A stretch of 64,000 nucleotides of DNA from Planctomycetota bacterium (GCA_019456255.1 VRUG01000005.1:62001-126000), one strand, 5' to 3'. Counted from the first letter of the stretch, positions 1 through 8,135 are shown. The notes: generated from the letters alone by a model not told the origin. Made by a program: numbers and translations.

Positions 1-911
1 AATTCTTCTGTTTTATTTCCAAATGCTTCTTTGGTTAATAACCCAACAAATTCTTGCCTAACTTTTAAATCTTCTTCTGTGGGACTTTCAAAGTATTTTT
101 CCCACTCGTTGCTATCCACCTTGTTTTCTTTCAAAAGCTCAACCAGTTCTTCTTTAAAAATTACCCCTATAAATGGAAGAAAAATCTTTAGCTGTTCAAC
201 AATTTTTTTAAACTCAAGGCTGACAAAGTCTACATCAATCTGCTGGGTATTTGAGGCTATTGTGGTTTGACTTAAATGGTCATTTATTTTTTGTTTAGCA
301 TTTGATTTTAAAACCTTCCAACTTTTGTCATTATCCATGACCTGATTTAATATTTCAGAATACTGTTTTTGTTTCTCAACATCATTTACAAGTTTAACAA
401 ATAATTGCCCCAGTCGATTGCCGCCCCCAGGTTGTAGTTCTCTATCTGAATTTCGTAAAGCACCCAAGTGCACATAATAAAAAAGATCTAATAGTGCGTC
501 TGGAAGACGTTGCCCTTCATTTTCCCCTCCCCAATATTTCATTCTTATTCTTTCTTCTCCATTTTTATCGATACAGGTAAATTCTACATGAAGCTGTAAT
601 TCAAGTTCGGTTTGATTTGCCGCTAGCAATTCAATAAAGATTCCCCTTTCTTCTTTGCTATCGGGAATAAAAGTGAGGTCAAACCTTATTGTATCACTTT
701 TTTTTCCATACCGATTTATGAAAAAATCATGACTCCTTACTCGTATTTCTCTTCGCTGGTATCCCAATCCTAAACAAATTCGTAATGCATCAAGAATGGC
801 TGTTTTCCCGCTGTTATTTTCACCAATAATTACATTTAAAGTTTTGCGAAAAGAGACATCTAACCGTTCTATTCCTCTAAAATTCTCAATATGTAAATTC
901 TTTAAATACAT
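1..911 (-). CDS. OLD/RecF-like ATP-binding protein, 5' part (runs off left edge)
   Basis: I translated this by hand from the ATG at 911; it stays open to base 1 (about 303 codons), so the C-terminal part is missing. The protein begins MYLKNLHIENFRGIERLDV and has a Walker A GENNSGKT near residue 32, followed by ILDALR. This is the usual start of OLD-family and RecF/SMC-like AAA ATPases ('FxxIxxFRxxxxL', then 'GxNxSGKT'). In known OLD proteins a Toprim nuclease domain follows the ATPase, but that part lies outside the window, so nuclease activity is not shown. The gene is distinctly AT-rich compared with the metabolic genes further right, which may mean recent acquisition. GajA of Gabija and stand-alone OLD nucleases have this architecture; the neighbour that would decide lies beyond the edge. 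Confidence 0.8.
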   Translation of the reverse strand, partial: MYLKNLHIENFRGIERLDVSFRKTLNVIIGENNSGKTAILDALRICLGLGYQRREIRVRSHDFFINRYGKKSDTIRFDLTFIPDSKEERGIFIELLAANQTELELQLHVEFTCIDKNGEERIRMKYWGGENEGQRLPDALLDLFYYVHLGALRNSDRELQPGGGNRLGQLFVKLVNDVEKQKQYSEILNQVMDNDKSWKVLKSNAKQKINDHLSQTTIASNTQQIDVDFVSLEFKKIVEQLKIFLPFIGVIFKEELVELLKENKVDSNEWEKYFESPTEEDLKVRQEFVGLLTKEAFGNKTEE

Positions 912-1111
912 AATAAAGCCTCTTGAACTATCATTTGGCAAATGCCTCCAATTAAAACTCCCACCTTTTCATTCTATCCCTAAAACCAGCAATTTGTCAA
1001 CTTCATTCCTCCGAAATAAAATCCGCCTGCTCCGACCATCCTGTAAATTCAATTTTTCATCATGCCTGCCGCGGCGGAGTTGCAAACGAAGACGGGTTAA
1101 AATAGGCAAGC

Positions 1112-1138
1112 AACTTTTTCGCAAATTGCGAAAAAGTT
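1112..1138. repeat. Perfect 13-bp inverted repeat
   Basis: Arms AACTTTTTCGCAA (1112-1124) and its exact complement (1126-1138) around one central base. It could form a hairpin or cruciform or be a dimeric protein site. It is not followed by a T run on the plus strand. Confidence 0.8.
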
Positions 1139-1193
1139 CACCATCTTGCCAACTTTTCAATCAAACGCGCAAGTCCCAATTTTGAGAATTTGC

Positions 1194-1230
1194 AAATTGC
1201 GCGCATTTCGATGCAAATCGCGCGCAATTT
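1194..1230. repeat. Perfect 11-bp inverted repeat with GCGCGC arms
   Basis: Arms AAATTGCGCGC (1194-1204) and GCGCGCAATTT (1220-1230) separated by 15 bases. It lies 55 bp from the palindrome at 1112 and in the same non-coding block. Confidence 0.8.
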
Positions 1231-1631
1231 ATACCAAAACGCGCGCGTTTTTACCATTTTTCAACCACTTTTTGACCCTTTTTTCCTCTCAATATGAGAA
1301 ACTTGCGCGTTTCATCGCGCCTATTATTCCCAACTTGACTAACCTAAAGCGAATCACGACCCTCTATCTCCCAAAATCAACCAAATAGTAAATTGTCATT
1401 AGTTTATTGTCATTAGTCATTTACCGCATTATCATTAGCCAATAGTCAATAGTAAATAGTCAATTTTCAATCTCAAACGTCCGTTTTTAGACAAGGCGCA
1501 AACAAACGACTTACAGCAATTTTTAATTACGACTCACCCCAAACCTCCCAACTTAAACCCCATTTTCAACCAAATAATCAACATGCTGCAGGCCTTCCTT
1601 AACTTAAAACTAAGAACTCAAAACTCAAAAC

Positions 1632-1663
1632 TTTTGTTATTGTTTCTAATAACAATAACAAAA
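1632..1663. repeat. 13-bp inverted repeat upstream of the tRNA
   Basis: Arms 1632-1644 (TTTTGTTATTGTT) and 1651-1663 pair perfectly over a 6-base loop; a long T run follows at 1672-1680. The shape resembles an AT-rich terminator just before the tRNA gene, but all stem pairs except two are A-T, so terminator function is uncertain. Confidence 0.5.
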
Positions 1664-1706
1664 AAGCTTGCTTTTTTTTTCTATCACGTTATTATAACTG
1701 AACTTG

Positions 1707-1780
1707 GGGCGGTTAGCTCAGTCGGCTAGAGCGCCTGCTCGACACGCAGGAGGTCACAGGTTCAAGTCCCGTACCGCCCA
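1707..1780 (+). tRNA. tRNA-Val (anticodon GAC), atypical loop
   Basis: A 74-nt cloverleaf: acceptor GGGCGGT/ACCGCCC, D stem GCTC/GAGC, anticodon stem CCTGC/GCAGG, discriminator A, no encoded CCA. The seven-base loop reads TCGACAC, which places GAC at positions 34-36 (valine). Two features are odd. Position 33, almost always U, is C here. The T stem ACAGG/CCCGT has an A51-C63 mismatch. The usual loop for this type would be CTGACAC, so bases 32-33 look swapped. It may be functional, edited, or a decaying copy. Confidence 0.85.
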
Positions 1781-1861
1781 TTCTCAAGTCCTTATAAATA
1801 AAGGACTTGACGCGCATTTTCAATAACTGAGAAACCTGAAAATATATAAAAGGACAGCTTC

Positions 1862-3358
1862 ATGAAAGATGAAAAACCAATCCCAAAACCCCCCAAACGC
1901 AAAAAAATCAGTCGCCGCCAATTCCTTAGTACAGCAGCACTTACGACTGCTGGCCTAACTGCCGGGTGCGTGAATCCATCTCTGTTCCCCGCCTCGCCAG
2001 GCAGCGCAATATCCAAATCTCCAAACGAAAAACTCAACATCGCCGGCATTGGTATAGGCGGTATGGGCAAATGGAACATGCTTGAATTAGCTGATATTGA
2101 GGTTACAAAAGTTGATGGCAAAAAAACTGTTGGTGAAAATTTAGGTAATGGCGAAAATGTAGTTGCACTCTGTGACGTCGATTTTGACCTCTCAGCTGAG
2201 ACTTTTGACCTTTTTCCAAAGGCGGCAAAATACAAAGACTACCGCAAAATGTTCGACAACGAAAATATCGACGCTGTTGTAATAGCTACCCCGGACCACA
2301 CCCATGCAGCTATCGCGATGGAAGCTATCAAAAGAGGCAAACACGTTTATCTGCAAAAGCCTATGACATATACAGTTAAGGAAGCTCGCATTGTTACCGA
2401 AGCTGCCAGAAAAGCTGGCGTCGCAACTCAGATGGGCAATCAGGGTCATTCCGGTGAAGGTATTCGTCTGATATGCGAATGGATTTGGGATGGTGCGATT
2501 GGAGATGTGCATCGAGTTGATATGTGGACGAATCGTGCGATTTGGCCGCAGGGAATTTCGCGTCCAACAGAAACTCCGCCTATCCCAGCAACATTGGATT
2601 GGGATAAGTGGATAGGCCCAGCTCCTTATAGAGCTTATCATCCTGCTTATCTGCCGCGATTTTGGCGTGGGTGGTGGGATTTCGGAACAGGTGCGTTGGG
2701 TGACATGGGCTGTCATATTATGGACCCTGCTTTTTGGGCGCTGAAACTCGGCGCTCCGGAAAGTATCGAAGCAAGCGCATCAGAGCGCAGATTAGCTGTA
2801 GAAGGCAGTGACTGGGGTCGTCGCGATGATGCGTATGAAACTTTTCCAACCGCAGCTATAGTTCGTTATAAATTTCCGGCTCGTGGTGACATGGGTCCGA
2901 TGAAATTGAATTGGTATGATGGTGGACTTAAGCCTCCGCGTCCTGATTTTCTTGAGAAGGGCAGGCGCATGGGTGAGGGCGGCGACCCCGGCAGTGCCGG
3001 TGACAACGGTGTGATATTCTATGGTGACAAAGGCGCGCTGATGTGCGGCGCTTATGGCAGGAGTCCTCGGCTGATACCAGAGACTGATATGAAGGCTTAC
3101 AAGAAGCCGGAAAAAACTATTGAGAGAATTGCAGACAGTCATGAAAAAGACTGGGTTCGTGCGTGTAAGGGCGGGCCAAAAGCAACTTCGAATTTTGAAT
3201 ACGCAGGGCCATTTACCGAATCTGTTCTGCTTGGTAATGTCGCGATTCGGTTTGCGGGTAAAAAACTTGACTGGGATGGTAAGAAAATGAAAGTTACGAA
3301 TCTTGATGAAGCTAATGAATTTGTCCATCGTCCGTATCGTGAAGGATGGTCACTTTAA
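1862..3358 (+). CDS. Gfo/Idh/MocA-family oxidoreductase, Tat-exported lipoprotein
   Basis: 498 residues. The N-terminus has a twin-arginine signal: SRRQFL at residues 17-22, a hydrophobic stretch, then the lipobox LTAGC with Cys36, so a Tat-exported lipoprotein is likely. A Rossmann dinucleotide site follows (GIGIGGMG, about residue 62). The sugar-oxidoreductase motif is QKPMTYTV rather than EKP, a variant common in exported members. A well-placed AAAGGA precedes the ATG. Known relatives are NAD(P)-dependent sugar or inositol dehydrogenases; the substrate cannot be read from sequence. It is followed by an exported sugar-isomerase-like protein, so the pair probably act on the same periplasmic sugar derivative. 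Confidence 0.9.
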   Translation: MKDEKPIPKPPKRKKISRRQFLSTAALTTAGLTAGCVNPSLFPASPGSAISKSPNEKLNIAGIGIGGMGKWNMLELADIEVTKVDGKKTVGENLGNGENVVALCDVDFDLSAETFDLFPKAAKYKDYRKMFDNENIDAVVIATPDHTHAAIAMEAIKRGKHVYLQKPMTYTVKEARIVTEAARKAGVATQMGNQGHSGEGIRLICEWIWDGAIGDVHRVDMWTNRAIWPQGISRPTETPPIPATLDWDKWIGPAPYRAYHPAYLPRFWRGWWDFGTGALGDMGCHIMDPAFWALKLGAPESIEASASERRLAVEGSDWGRRDDAYETFPTAAIVRYKFPARGDMGPMKLNWYDGGLKPPRPDFLEKGRRMGEGGDPGSAGDNGVIFYGDKGALMCGAYGRSPRLIPETDMKAYKKPEKTIERIADSHEKDWVRACKGGPKATSNFEYAGPFTESVLLGNVAIRFAGKKLDWDGKKMKVTNLDEANEFVHRPYREGWSL

Positions 3359-3366
3359 AAATTTAT

Positions 3367-3429
3367 CCCCATAGATTTAAATATAAATCAGACATCCCCA
3401 TAGATTCATAAATGAATCTAAACATGGGG
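3367..3429. repeat. Dispersed CCCCATAGATTT palindrome, one and a half copies
   Basis: A truncated copy (from 3367) and a complete copy (3396-3429) of an inverted repeat whose ends are CCCCAT and ATGGGG and whose inner arms are AGATTCAT and its complement. Near-identical units occur at 6882 and 7110. It sits between the two sugar genes. Confidence 0.75.
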
Positions 3430-3467
3430 ACAAGCGAGGACACGTGGGGACATGAAAGGAGAAAAAG

Positions 3468-4409
3468 ATGCGCAGAAATACATTGATACTGGGTGTTGTT
3501 TTGGTAATGGCGGTTTTGTTTTTGAGTTCGTGTGCTTCGGAGAGCAAGTGCGGCTCGATGAAGACGAAATGTGATATGAAAGCGAAAGAAAAATGCTGTG
3601 CTAAGGAGAAAGCGCATTGCGATAAGAAAGCCAAAGCGAAATGCGGTAAGGAGTGGAAAAGTTGTCAATGGCGGTTAGGTATTCAATGCTGGACGTTCAA
3701 TCGTTACAGTTTATTTGAGGCGATAGATAAGGCGTCTGGTCTTGGTCTGAAATATATTGAGGCTTACGGCGGGCAGAAATTAAGTCCTGAGAATCCTGAT
3801 GTTAAGTTTGGTCATGAGATGCCTGTTAAATACAGGGCGCAGGTTAAGAAGAAATTAAAAGCAGCTGGTCTTACGCTGACAAATTACGGCATTGTTGGTC
3901 TTAGTAATGACGAGAAGCAATGCAGGGAGGTTTTTGATTTTGCCAAGGATATGGGGATAGAGACGATAGGCTCAGAGCCTTCAGAAGAGTCACTTGATAT
4001 GATCGATAGATTGGCGCAGGAGTATGAGATAAATGTCGCTATCCATAATCATCCTAAGCCTTCGCATTACTGGGATGCAGATACGGTGCTAAATGCGTGC
4101 AAGGGCAGGAGTAAGTATATCGGGGCTTGCGCTGATACGGGGCATTGGGTTCGTTCTGGGCTTGACCCGATCGAGATGATAAAGAAGCTTGAAGGGCGGA
4201 TAATTAGTTTTCACTTTAAGGAGATGGATGACGACCATGACGTTATTTGGGGGACCGGTAAGAACAGGGTCGGGCCTATACTTAAGGAACTTAGAAGGCA
4301 GAATTTTGCCGGCGTCTTTTCTATTGAGTATGAATATAAATGGGAGAACAATCTTCCCGAGATCGAAAAGTGCATCGAATACTTTAATAAGGTGAAAGCC
4401 GAGTTGTAG
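3468..4409 (+). CDS. Sugar phosphate isomerase/epimerase-like TIM-barrel lipoprotein
   Basis: 313 residues. The start ATG follows GAAAGGAG. A lipoprotein signal ends at LSSC (Cys22). Residues 23-66 form an unusual segment rich in Cys and Lys (about nine Cys, with repeated K-C and K-A-K pairs). From about residue 68 the protein matches the AP-endonuclease-2/xylose-isomerase-like TIM barrel: GIQCWTF, a long helix-strand pattern, HNHPKPSHYWD, ADTGHWVRSG and a C-terminal FSIEYE. His and Glu/Asp residues in these motifs bind the metal in family members. Together with the upstream oxidoreductase it probably processes an exported sugar. The Cys/Lys linker has no assigned role; metal binding is one guess. 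Confidence 0.85.
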   Translation: MRRNTLILGVVLVMAVLFLSSCASESKCGSMKTKCDMKAKEKCCAKEKAHCDKKAKAKCGKEWKSCQWRLGIQCWTFNRYSLFEAIDKASGLGLKYIEAYGGQKLSPENPDVKFGHEMPVKYRAQVKKKLKAAGLTLTNYGIVGLSNDEKQCREVFDFAKDMGIETIGSEPSEESLDMIDRLAQEYEINVAIHNHPKPSHYWDADTVLNACKGRSKYIGACADTGHWVRSGLDPIEMIKKLEGRIISFHFKEMDDDHDVIWGTGKNRVGPILKELRRQNFAGVFSIEYEYKWENNLPEIEKCIEYFNKVKAEL

Positions 4410-4506
4410 TAAAAAGTCTCCACAGATTGACACAGATTAATATTGATTTGCGCAGATTTTTAAAAGCGGAATTAAAATAGAAGACGGAAGTCCCCCATAG
4501 ATTGCC

Positions 4507-4538
4507 GAAACGACCGGGCAATTAAAAACGAATTGTCG
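4507..4538. repeat. Short dispersed inverted repeat (cgaccgggcaatt type)
   Basis: The core CGACCGGGCAATT, then 6-7 bases, then CGAATTGTC recurs at 7024-7054. The CAATT and AATTG arms are complementary, so each copy can form a small hairpin. Confidence 0.5.
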
Positions 4539-4569
4539 CAAAATAAGAATAAGTTGACACAGATTACAG

Positions 4570-4597
4570 TTGAAAGTTGATTTAGAAAAGTTATAAT
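4570..4597 (+). promoter_or_regulatory. Sigma70-type promoter for the TIR-like gene
   Basis: TTGAAA (4570-4575), 16-bp spacer, TATAAT (4592-4597). The start codon is about 80 bp downstream. This gene therefore appears to be transcribed on its own. Confidence 0.55.
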
Positions 4598-4677
4598 TCA
4601 TATTATCGGTAGCTTACATCGAATACGCACCTTTGCCCACGCCGAAAAGTGTTTGACTTAAATAGTGCGGAGAAAGT

Positions 4678-6180
4678 ATGAAAAGGAAGGTTATGGATAA
4701 ATGCGTAGTGTTTTATTCGTGGGAGTCCGATCTACCTAATTCTACAAATCGAGGCTTCATACAAAAAGCTCTTGAAAATGCGGCCAAATCAATTCGAGAT
4801 GACGACTCTATTAAAGTTGAGCCTGTCATTGACCGTGACACTCAAGGTGTGCCTGGTGCTCCAGACATTCCAAGTGTAATCTTTGAAAAAATTGAGCAAG
4901 CACAGATGTTTGTGTGCGATGTTTCAATCATCAATAAAAGGACGAAATTTCGTAAGACTACAAATCCGAATGTCTTAGTCGAACTTGGATATGCAATCAA
5001 AACTTTAGGTTTGGAACGAATTGTCATGGTAATGAACACTGCATTTGGCAAGCCAGAATTGCTACCGTTCGACTTGAACAAGAAGAGAGTTGTTCCGTAT
5101 TATTTACCCGAACATTCTGGCGATAAAGCTAAGGAACGCAATGAGCTAAAATCAAAGCTTGGAAATGCACTTCGAACTATTGTGAGCCATACAGACAAAA
5201 CAAGGACAAAAGGAAAACGGAGTGGAAAGAAAGATAAACTTAAGGAGGAATGCGAAGATGTTTTGCTTAACGGAAATAAGCAAGACTGGCTAGGATTAGT
5301 TGATGAACTTTGGTACAACATACCTAAAAAGTTGCTCGAATGGAAGCCAGAGGCTGAGCAAGTGTGGGGAAAGGGAGTAGCCGAGAGAGAAGAAGCCGCA
5401 AGGATGGAAGCAGTAGAGATATGTTTGCCGAGTTTTGTCCCAATTTTTGTGGCTGTCGAAAAAGGGCGAATGGACTTATGGCAGGAATCCACCGGGCCAC
5501 TGCGACAACTTTTATTGCTCTCCAATCAAATGGGTGCTGGATTTACAGACGTAATAGAAATAGGCTCTCATATGCTATATTTTGCAGGGAATCTTGGGAT
5601 GGCCATTGCAGCGAGGACAAAGCAGTTGGACTTTATAAGTAAGTGGATGCAGTTACCAATGCCCAGAGAGCAACACTATGAAGCAGATGGAAAACCATGG
5701 GCAGAAGTTAAATCTGCTCATTATTTATGGGGGCATTTTATGCAAGACCGCTTTCAAGAAATTCTCACGATATGTAAGTTGGATTACTTATCTGGATTTT
5801 TCACAGATAAGGAACAGCTTGTCAAATATCTGTTTCTTGGGAATTTGGGGCAATCATTGTACGAGCTAAGTCTATATATAAGGGACGAAAAAGATCGGAA
5901 GTCCATCGAAGATAAGGACAAAAAAAGGTTTCGCCATGATTTAATGGTACATCCGGTATGGATTTTGATGAACGCGGACGAGTTTAAGGCGGCTACATGG
6001 GAACTGTTCGGTTCGCCTGAAGGTGTACTTAAGTTTGCATTTCCAAATGAAAATGTCGATACTGAAAAGTTCTGGGAGTGGTGGAAGAATTGGAAAGAAA
6101 TTTGTAGTAGTAGTATGGGCAACAGGCCATTTCTATCCCGTAAAGCAAATTGGCTAACACTACCCGGAGAACCTATATGA
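4678..6180 (+). CDS. TIR-like nucleotide-binding protein with unknown C-terminal half
   Basis: 500 residues (or 495 from the second ATG at 4693, which also has a good AAGGAAGG site; the first has GGAGAAAG). Residues about 7-150 begin VVFYSWESDLPNS and continue with IDRDTQGVPGAPDI, FVCDVSI and NPNVLVELGYAIK. This pattern is seen in TIR-like and nucleoside-deoxyribosyltransferase-like domains, where the Glu of the 'NxxxElGyA' segment is a likely catalytic residue. Residues about 200-500 match nothing I recognise; they are rich in Trp and helix-forming residues. TIR-like domains in bacteria commonly degrade NAD+ or bind nucleotide signals in phage defence, but that is inference. No partner gene is adjacent. 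Confidence 0.7.
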   Translation: MKRKVMDKCVVFYSWESDLPNSTNRGFIQKALENAAKSIRDDDSIKVEPVIDRDTQGVPGAPDIPSVIFEKIEQAQMFVCDVSIINKRTKFRKTTNPNVLVELGYAIKTLGLERIVMVMNTAFGKPELLPFDLNKKRVVPYYLPEHSGDKAKERNELKSKLGNALRTIVSHTDKTRTKGKRSGKKDKLKEECEDVLLNGNKQDWLGLVDELWYNIPKKLLEWKPEAEQVWGKGVAEREEAARMEAVEICLPSFVPIFVAVEKGRMDLWQESTGPLRQLLLLSNQMGAGFTDVIEIGSHMLYFAGNLGMAIAARTKQLDFISKWMQLPMPREQHYEADGKPWAEVKSAHYLWGHFMQDRFQEILTICKLDYLSGFFTDKEQLVKYLFLGNLGQSLYELSLYIRDEKDRKSIEDKDKKRFRHDLMVHPVWILMNADEFKAATWELFGSPEGVLKFAFPNENVDTEKFWEWWKNWKEICSSSMGNRPFLSRKANWLTLPGEPI

Positions 6181-6286
6181 GCAAAGAAATATCAGACTTT
6201 ACAATAAAGTTAAAATATTAACCATGTAGAGTGTGCAACTTGTTTCCCCGTACGTTTTCGAGTTTTAAGCAGTCAAAAATACTTGG

Positions 6287-6778
6287 ATGGTTAGCATTAA
6301 AAATTTAATTGGAAGGGGTAAAATAGTGAATAATCGTTTAGCGGAGATTTTATTTTTAGTGATGTTCGGCATCTCTTTGAGCGCCTCTGTCACGAATGTA
6401 TTTAAGTCAATTTATCCTTACGGTGTAGGTCATGTCATTAAGGATGGATTTGCTGTATTTTTGATTAGAGTTTCATTTATTGCAATAATGGTGGGATTAT
6501 CTTCTTTGGGTTTCGTATTATCCTTAAAATTTTGTAGTAATGTTGAATCAAAAGGTGTGATTTTAGACTTTATTAACGTATCAACAATTCTTGTTTTGGC
6601 GGTGATACCATGGCTATGTGACCATATAACACGTATACTATTTTTGCCTTTTAGTAGGTTTGTTACTATACGTGAAGTAGAATTTGAAGGTGTAGATGTA
6701 TTTTTCATTGTCATATATCTCATGCTCATAGGTGCGATTTACCTGATACATCATTTGTGGGAGTCCTATATGACTTAA
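6287..6778 (+). CDS. Small integral membrane protein, unknown function
   Basis: 163 residues from the first ATG, or 150 from an in-frame GTG at 6326 that has a much better site (GGAAGGGG, 7-8 bases upstream); I prefer the GTG. Four hydrophobic segments are visible: about residues 18-40, 58-85, 94-115 and 138-158. There is no recognisable motif or signal peptide. It follows the TIR-like gene by about 100 bp on the same strand and is similarly AT-rich, so the two may have arrived together, but nothing ties them functionally. Confidence 0.6.
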   Translation: MVSIKNLIGRGKIVNNRLAEILFLVMFGISLSASVTNVFKSIYPYGVGHVIKDGFAVFLIRVSFIAIMVGLSSLGFVLSLKFCSNVESKGVILDFINVSTILVLAVIPWLCDHITRILFLPFSRFVTIREVEFEGVDVFFIVIYLMLIGAIYLIHHLWESYMT

Positions 6779-6881
6779 CAAAAATATTGTCCATATGGGG
6801 ACAGGCAGGAGTAAAATTAATGTCAGATAATTTTTGGATGTGTTTAGAATGACAAAACCCTGCCATAGTGATGGCAGGGCT

Positions 6882-6915
6882 CCCCATAGATTTATAGCTA
6901 AATCTGGCGATGGGG
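6882..6915. repeat. Dispersed CCCCATAGATTT palindrome
   Basis: Same ends (CCCCAT/ATGGGG) and inner arms as the 3396 copy, followed by ACAAG as in other copies. Confidence 0.75.
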
Positions 6916-7023
6916 ACAAGTAATCGGGATGGATTCCTGCTTGCGCAGGAATGACAATCTTTTGCAGGGATGACAAAGTAAGCGTTCAGATGTAGATTAG
7001 GGTTGAGATCCTTCACTTGTTCC

Positions 7024-7054
7024 GAGACGACCGGGCAATTGACGACGAATTGTC
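7024..7054. repeat. Second cgaccgggcaatt-type hairpin
   Basis: Shares CGACCGGGCAATT and CGAATTGTC with the unit at 4507-4538; spacer differs. Confidence 0.5.
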
Positions 7055-7109
7055 AGGATGACAGGGCCTTCGGCAGGCGCAGGACAAGTAACCGATATGG
7101 GGACAAGCC

Positions 7110-7143
7110 CCCCATAGATTTATAAATAAATCTGGATATGGGG
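7110..7143. repeat. Dispersed CCCCATAGATTT palindrome
   Basis: Third complete copy. Arms AGATTTAT and ATAAATCT are exact; the outer CCCC/GGGG are extended by one or two bases. Confidence 0.75.
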
Positions 7144-7162
7144 GCAGGTAGGAGAGAAATTT

Positions 7163-7774
7163 TTGCTGGAAGCGAAATACAATATAACAGCAATGTTCTA
7201 TGACGTTTTAGATTATCCGTGGGAGCTGATCTATCGTAAGTGGCGGCCTATATTGTTAGGAGATGTTCGTGGAAGAGTTCTTGAGGCAGGGGTGGGGACC
7301 GGGAGAAATCTAAGTCATTATCACGAGAGTGTGGACTTAGTCGGGATAGACCTAAGTGATAAGATGCTGGTGAAGGCTCGGAAAAGAGCAAAGAAGTCTC
7401 ATTGCAAAATCGAGTTAATACACGAAGACGCTACCATAATGAAATCTTTGGAATCGAATCAATTTGATTGGCTATTGAGTACATTTATGTGTTGTGTAAT
7501 GCCTGATGAGATTCAAGAACTTGCGATAGAACAATTTTGCAGGGTATTAAAGGTTGGCGGGCGTTTTCGTATCCTTGAAATGATATATTCAGAGAATAAG
7601 AAAATACGGAAGCGGCAAGAGTTTTTTGCACCCTTTGTCGAAAAAGTCTACGGTGCGAGATTTGATAGAAATACGCTTCGGTATCTTAAGCAATCGTCAA
7701 AATTGGAAGTGACAAGCACGGTTTTTTTAAAAGATGATGTTTACCTGCTGATGGAAGGGATTCGTCGAGAGTGA
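7163..7774 (+). CDS. Class I SAM-dependent methyltransferase
   Basis: 203 residues with a TTG start; GGAGAG lies about 7 bases upstream, and no later start fits better. Motif I is VLEAGVGTGRN (about residues 39-49), followed by the acidic end of the second strand (LVGIDLS) and motif IV/post-I residues in FDWLLSTFMCCVM. The C-terminal region (RVLKVGGRFRILEM) is typical of UbiE/COQ5-like enzymes. The substrate is unknown. A cupin protein follows 25 bp later, so the two may be co-transcribed. Confidence 0.85.
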   Translation: MLEAKYNITAMFYDVLDYPWELIYRKWRPILLGDVRGRVLEAGVGTGRNLSHYHESVDLVGIDLSDKMLVKARKRAKKSHCKIELIHEDATIMKSLESNQFDWLLSTFMCCVMPDEIQELAIEQFCRVLKVGGRFRILEMIYSENKKIRKRQEFFAPFVEKVYGARFDRNTLRYLKQSSKLEVTSTVFLKDDVYLLMEGIRRE

Positions 7775-7799
7775 TACTGTAGAGATGGAGTAAAATATT

Positions 7800-8135
7800 A
7801 TGTCGGAGCTATTCGGAGAGGCTATAAGAGATTTGCCTAAGGCTGATATACCGTTGGAAGGTCTTTCGGCTTATCTTTCGCAGGGAGAGAATCATCAAAT
7901 CCTTTTTATGGAATTTGCTAAAGATGCGCAGGTAGCTGAGCATAGTCATGATGAGCAGTGGGGGGTAGTAGTGGCGGGGAAGATAGATCTGACAATTGGG
8001 GGCGTTGAGCGAACATATTCAAAAGGCGATAGTGTCTTTATAGGTAAGGGTGAGAAACATTCAGCGAAAATATATGCTGGGTATGCGGATATTTCATTTT
8101 TCAACGAGAAGGATCGTTACAAGGTAAAGAAATAA
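7800..8135 (+). CDS. Cupin-domain protein
   Basis: 111 residues forming a single small beta-barrel. Cupin motif 1 is visible as HSHDEQWGVVVAGKIDL (His-x-His ... Glu ... Gly) near residue 43, and motif 2 as GEKHSAKIYAG (His near 79). The His and Glu residues are those that bind a metal in the family. Function is not predictable from sequence. It follows the methyltransferase gene on the same strand. Confidence 0.85.
   Translation: MSELFGEAIRDLPKADIPLEGLSAYLSQGENHQILFMEFAKDAQVAEHSHDEQWGVVVAGKIDLTIGGVERTYSKGDSVFIGKGEKHSAKIYAGYADISFFNEKDRYKVKK

Larger units (their letters stand above)
912..1706. other. Non-coding, palindrome-rich intergenic region
   Basis: No convincing gene. Open frames here have no ribosome binding site and low-complexity, Phe/Leu/Lys/Arg-heavy translations. 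The region holds three strong inverted repeats (listed separately) and a run of near-repeats of 'attagtcatt' and 'aatagtcaat' at about 1388-1465. Base composition alternates between GCGC-rich blocks (1060-1250) and very AT-rich blocks. Confidence 0.6.
6779..7162. other. Repeat-rich intergenic region
   Basis: No gene. It contains two copies of the CCCCATAGATTT palindrome, half copies (ATATGGGGACA) at about 6791 and 7095, one CGACCGGGCAATT unit and one copy of the widespread 'GGATTCCTGCTTGCGCAGGAATGACA'-type hairpin (about 6930-6955). The density suggests a sink for small mobile palindromes. Confidence 0.7.

Noticed and set aside
796-1185. 129-codon plus-strand frame
   Set aside because: Overlaps the start of the OLD-type gene on the other strand, has no ribosome site and a low-complexity translation.
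1388-1465. CRISPR-like array
   Set aside because: The attagtcatt/aatagtcaat units are short, degenerate and lack regular unique spacers.
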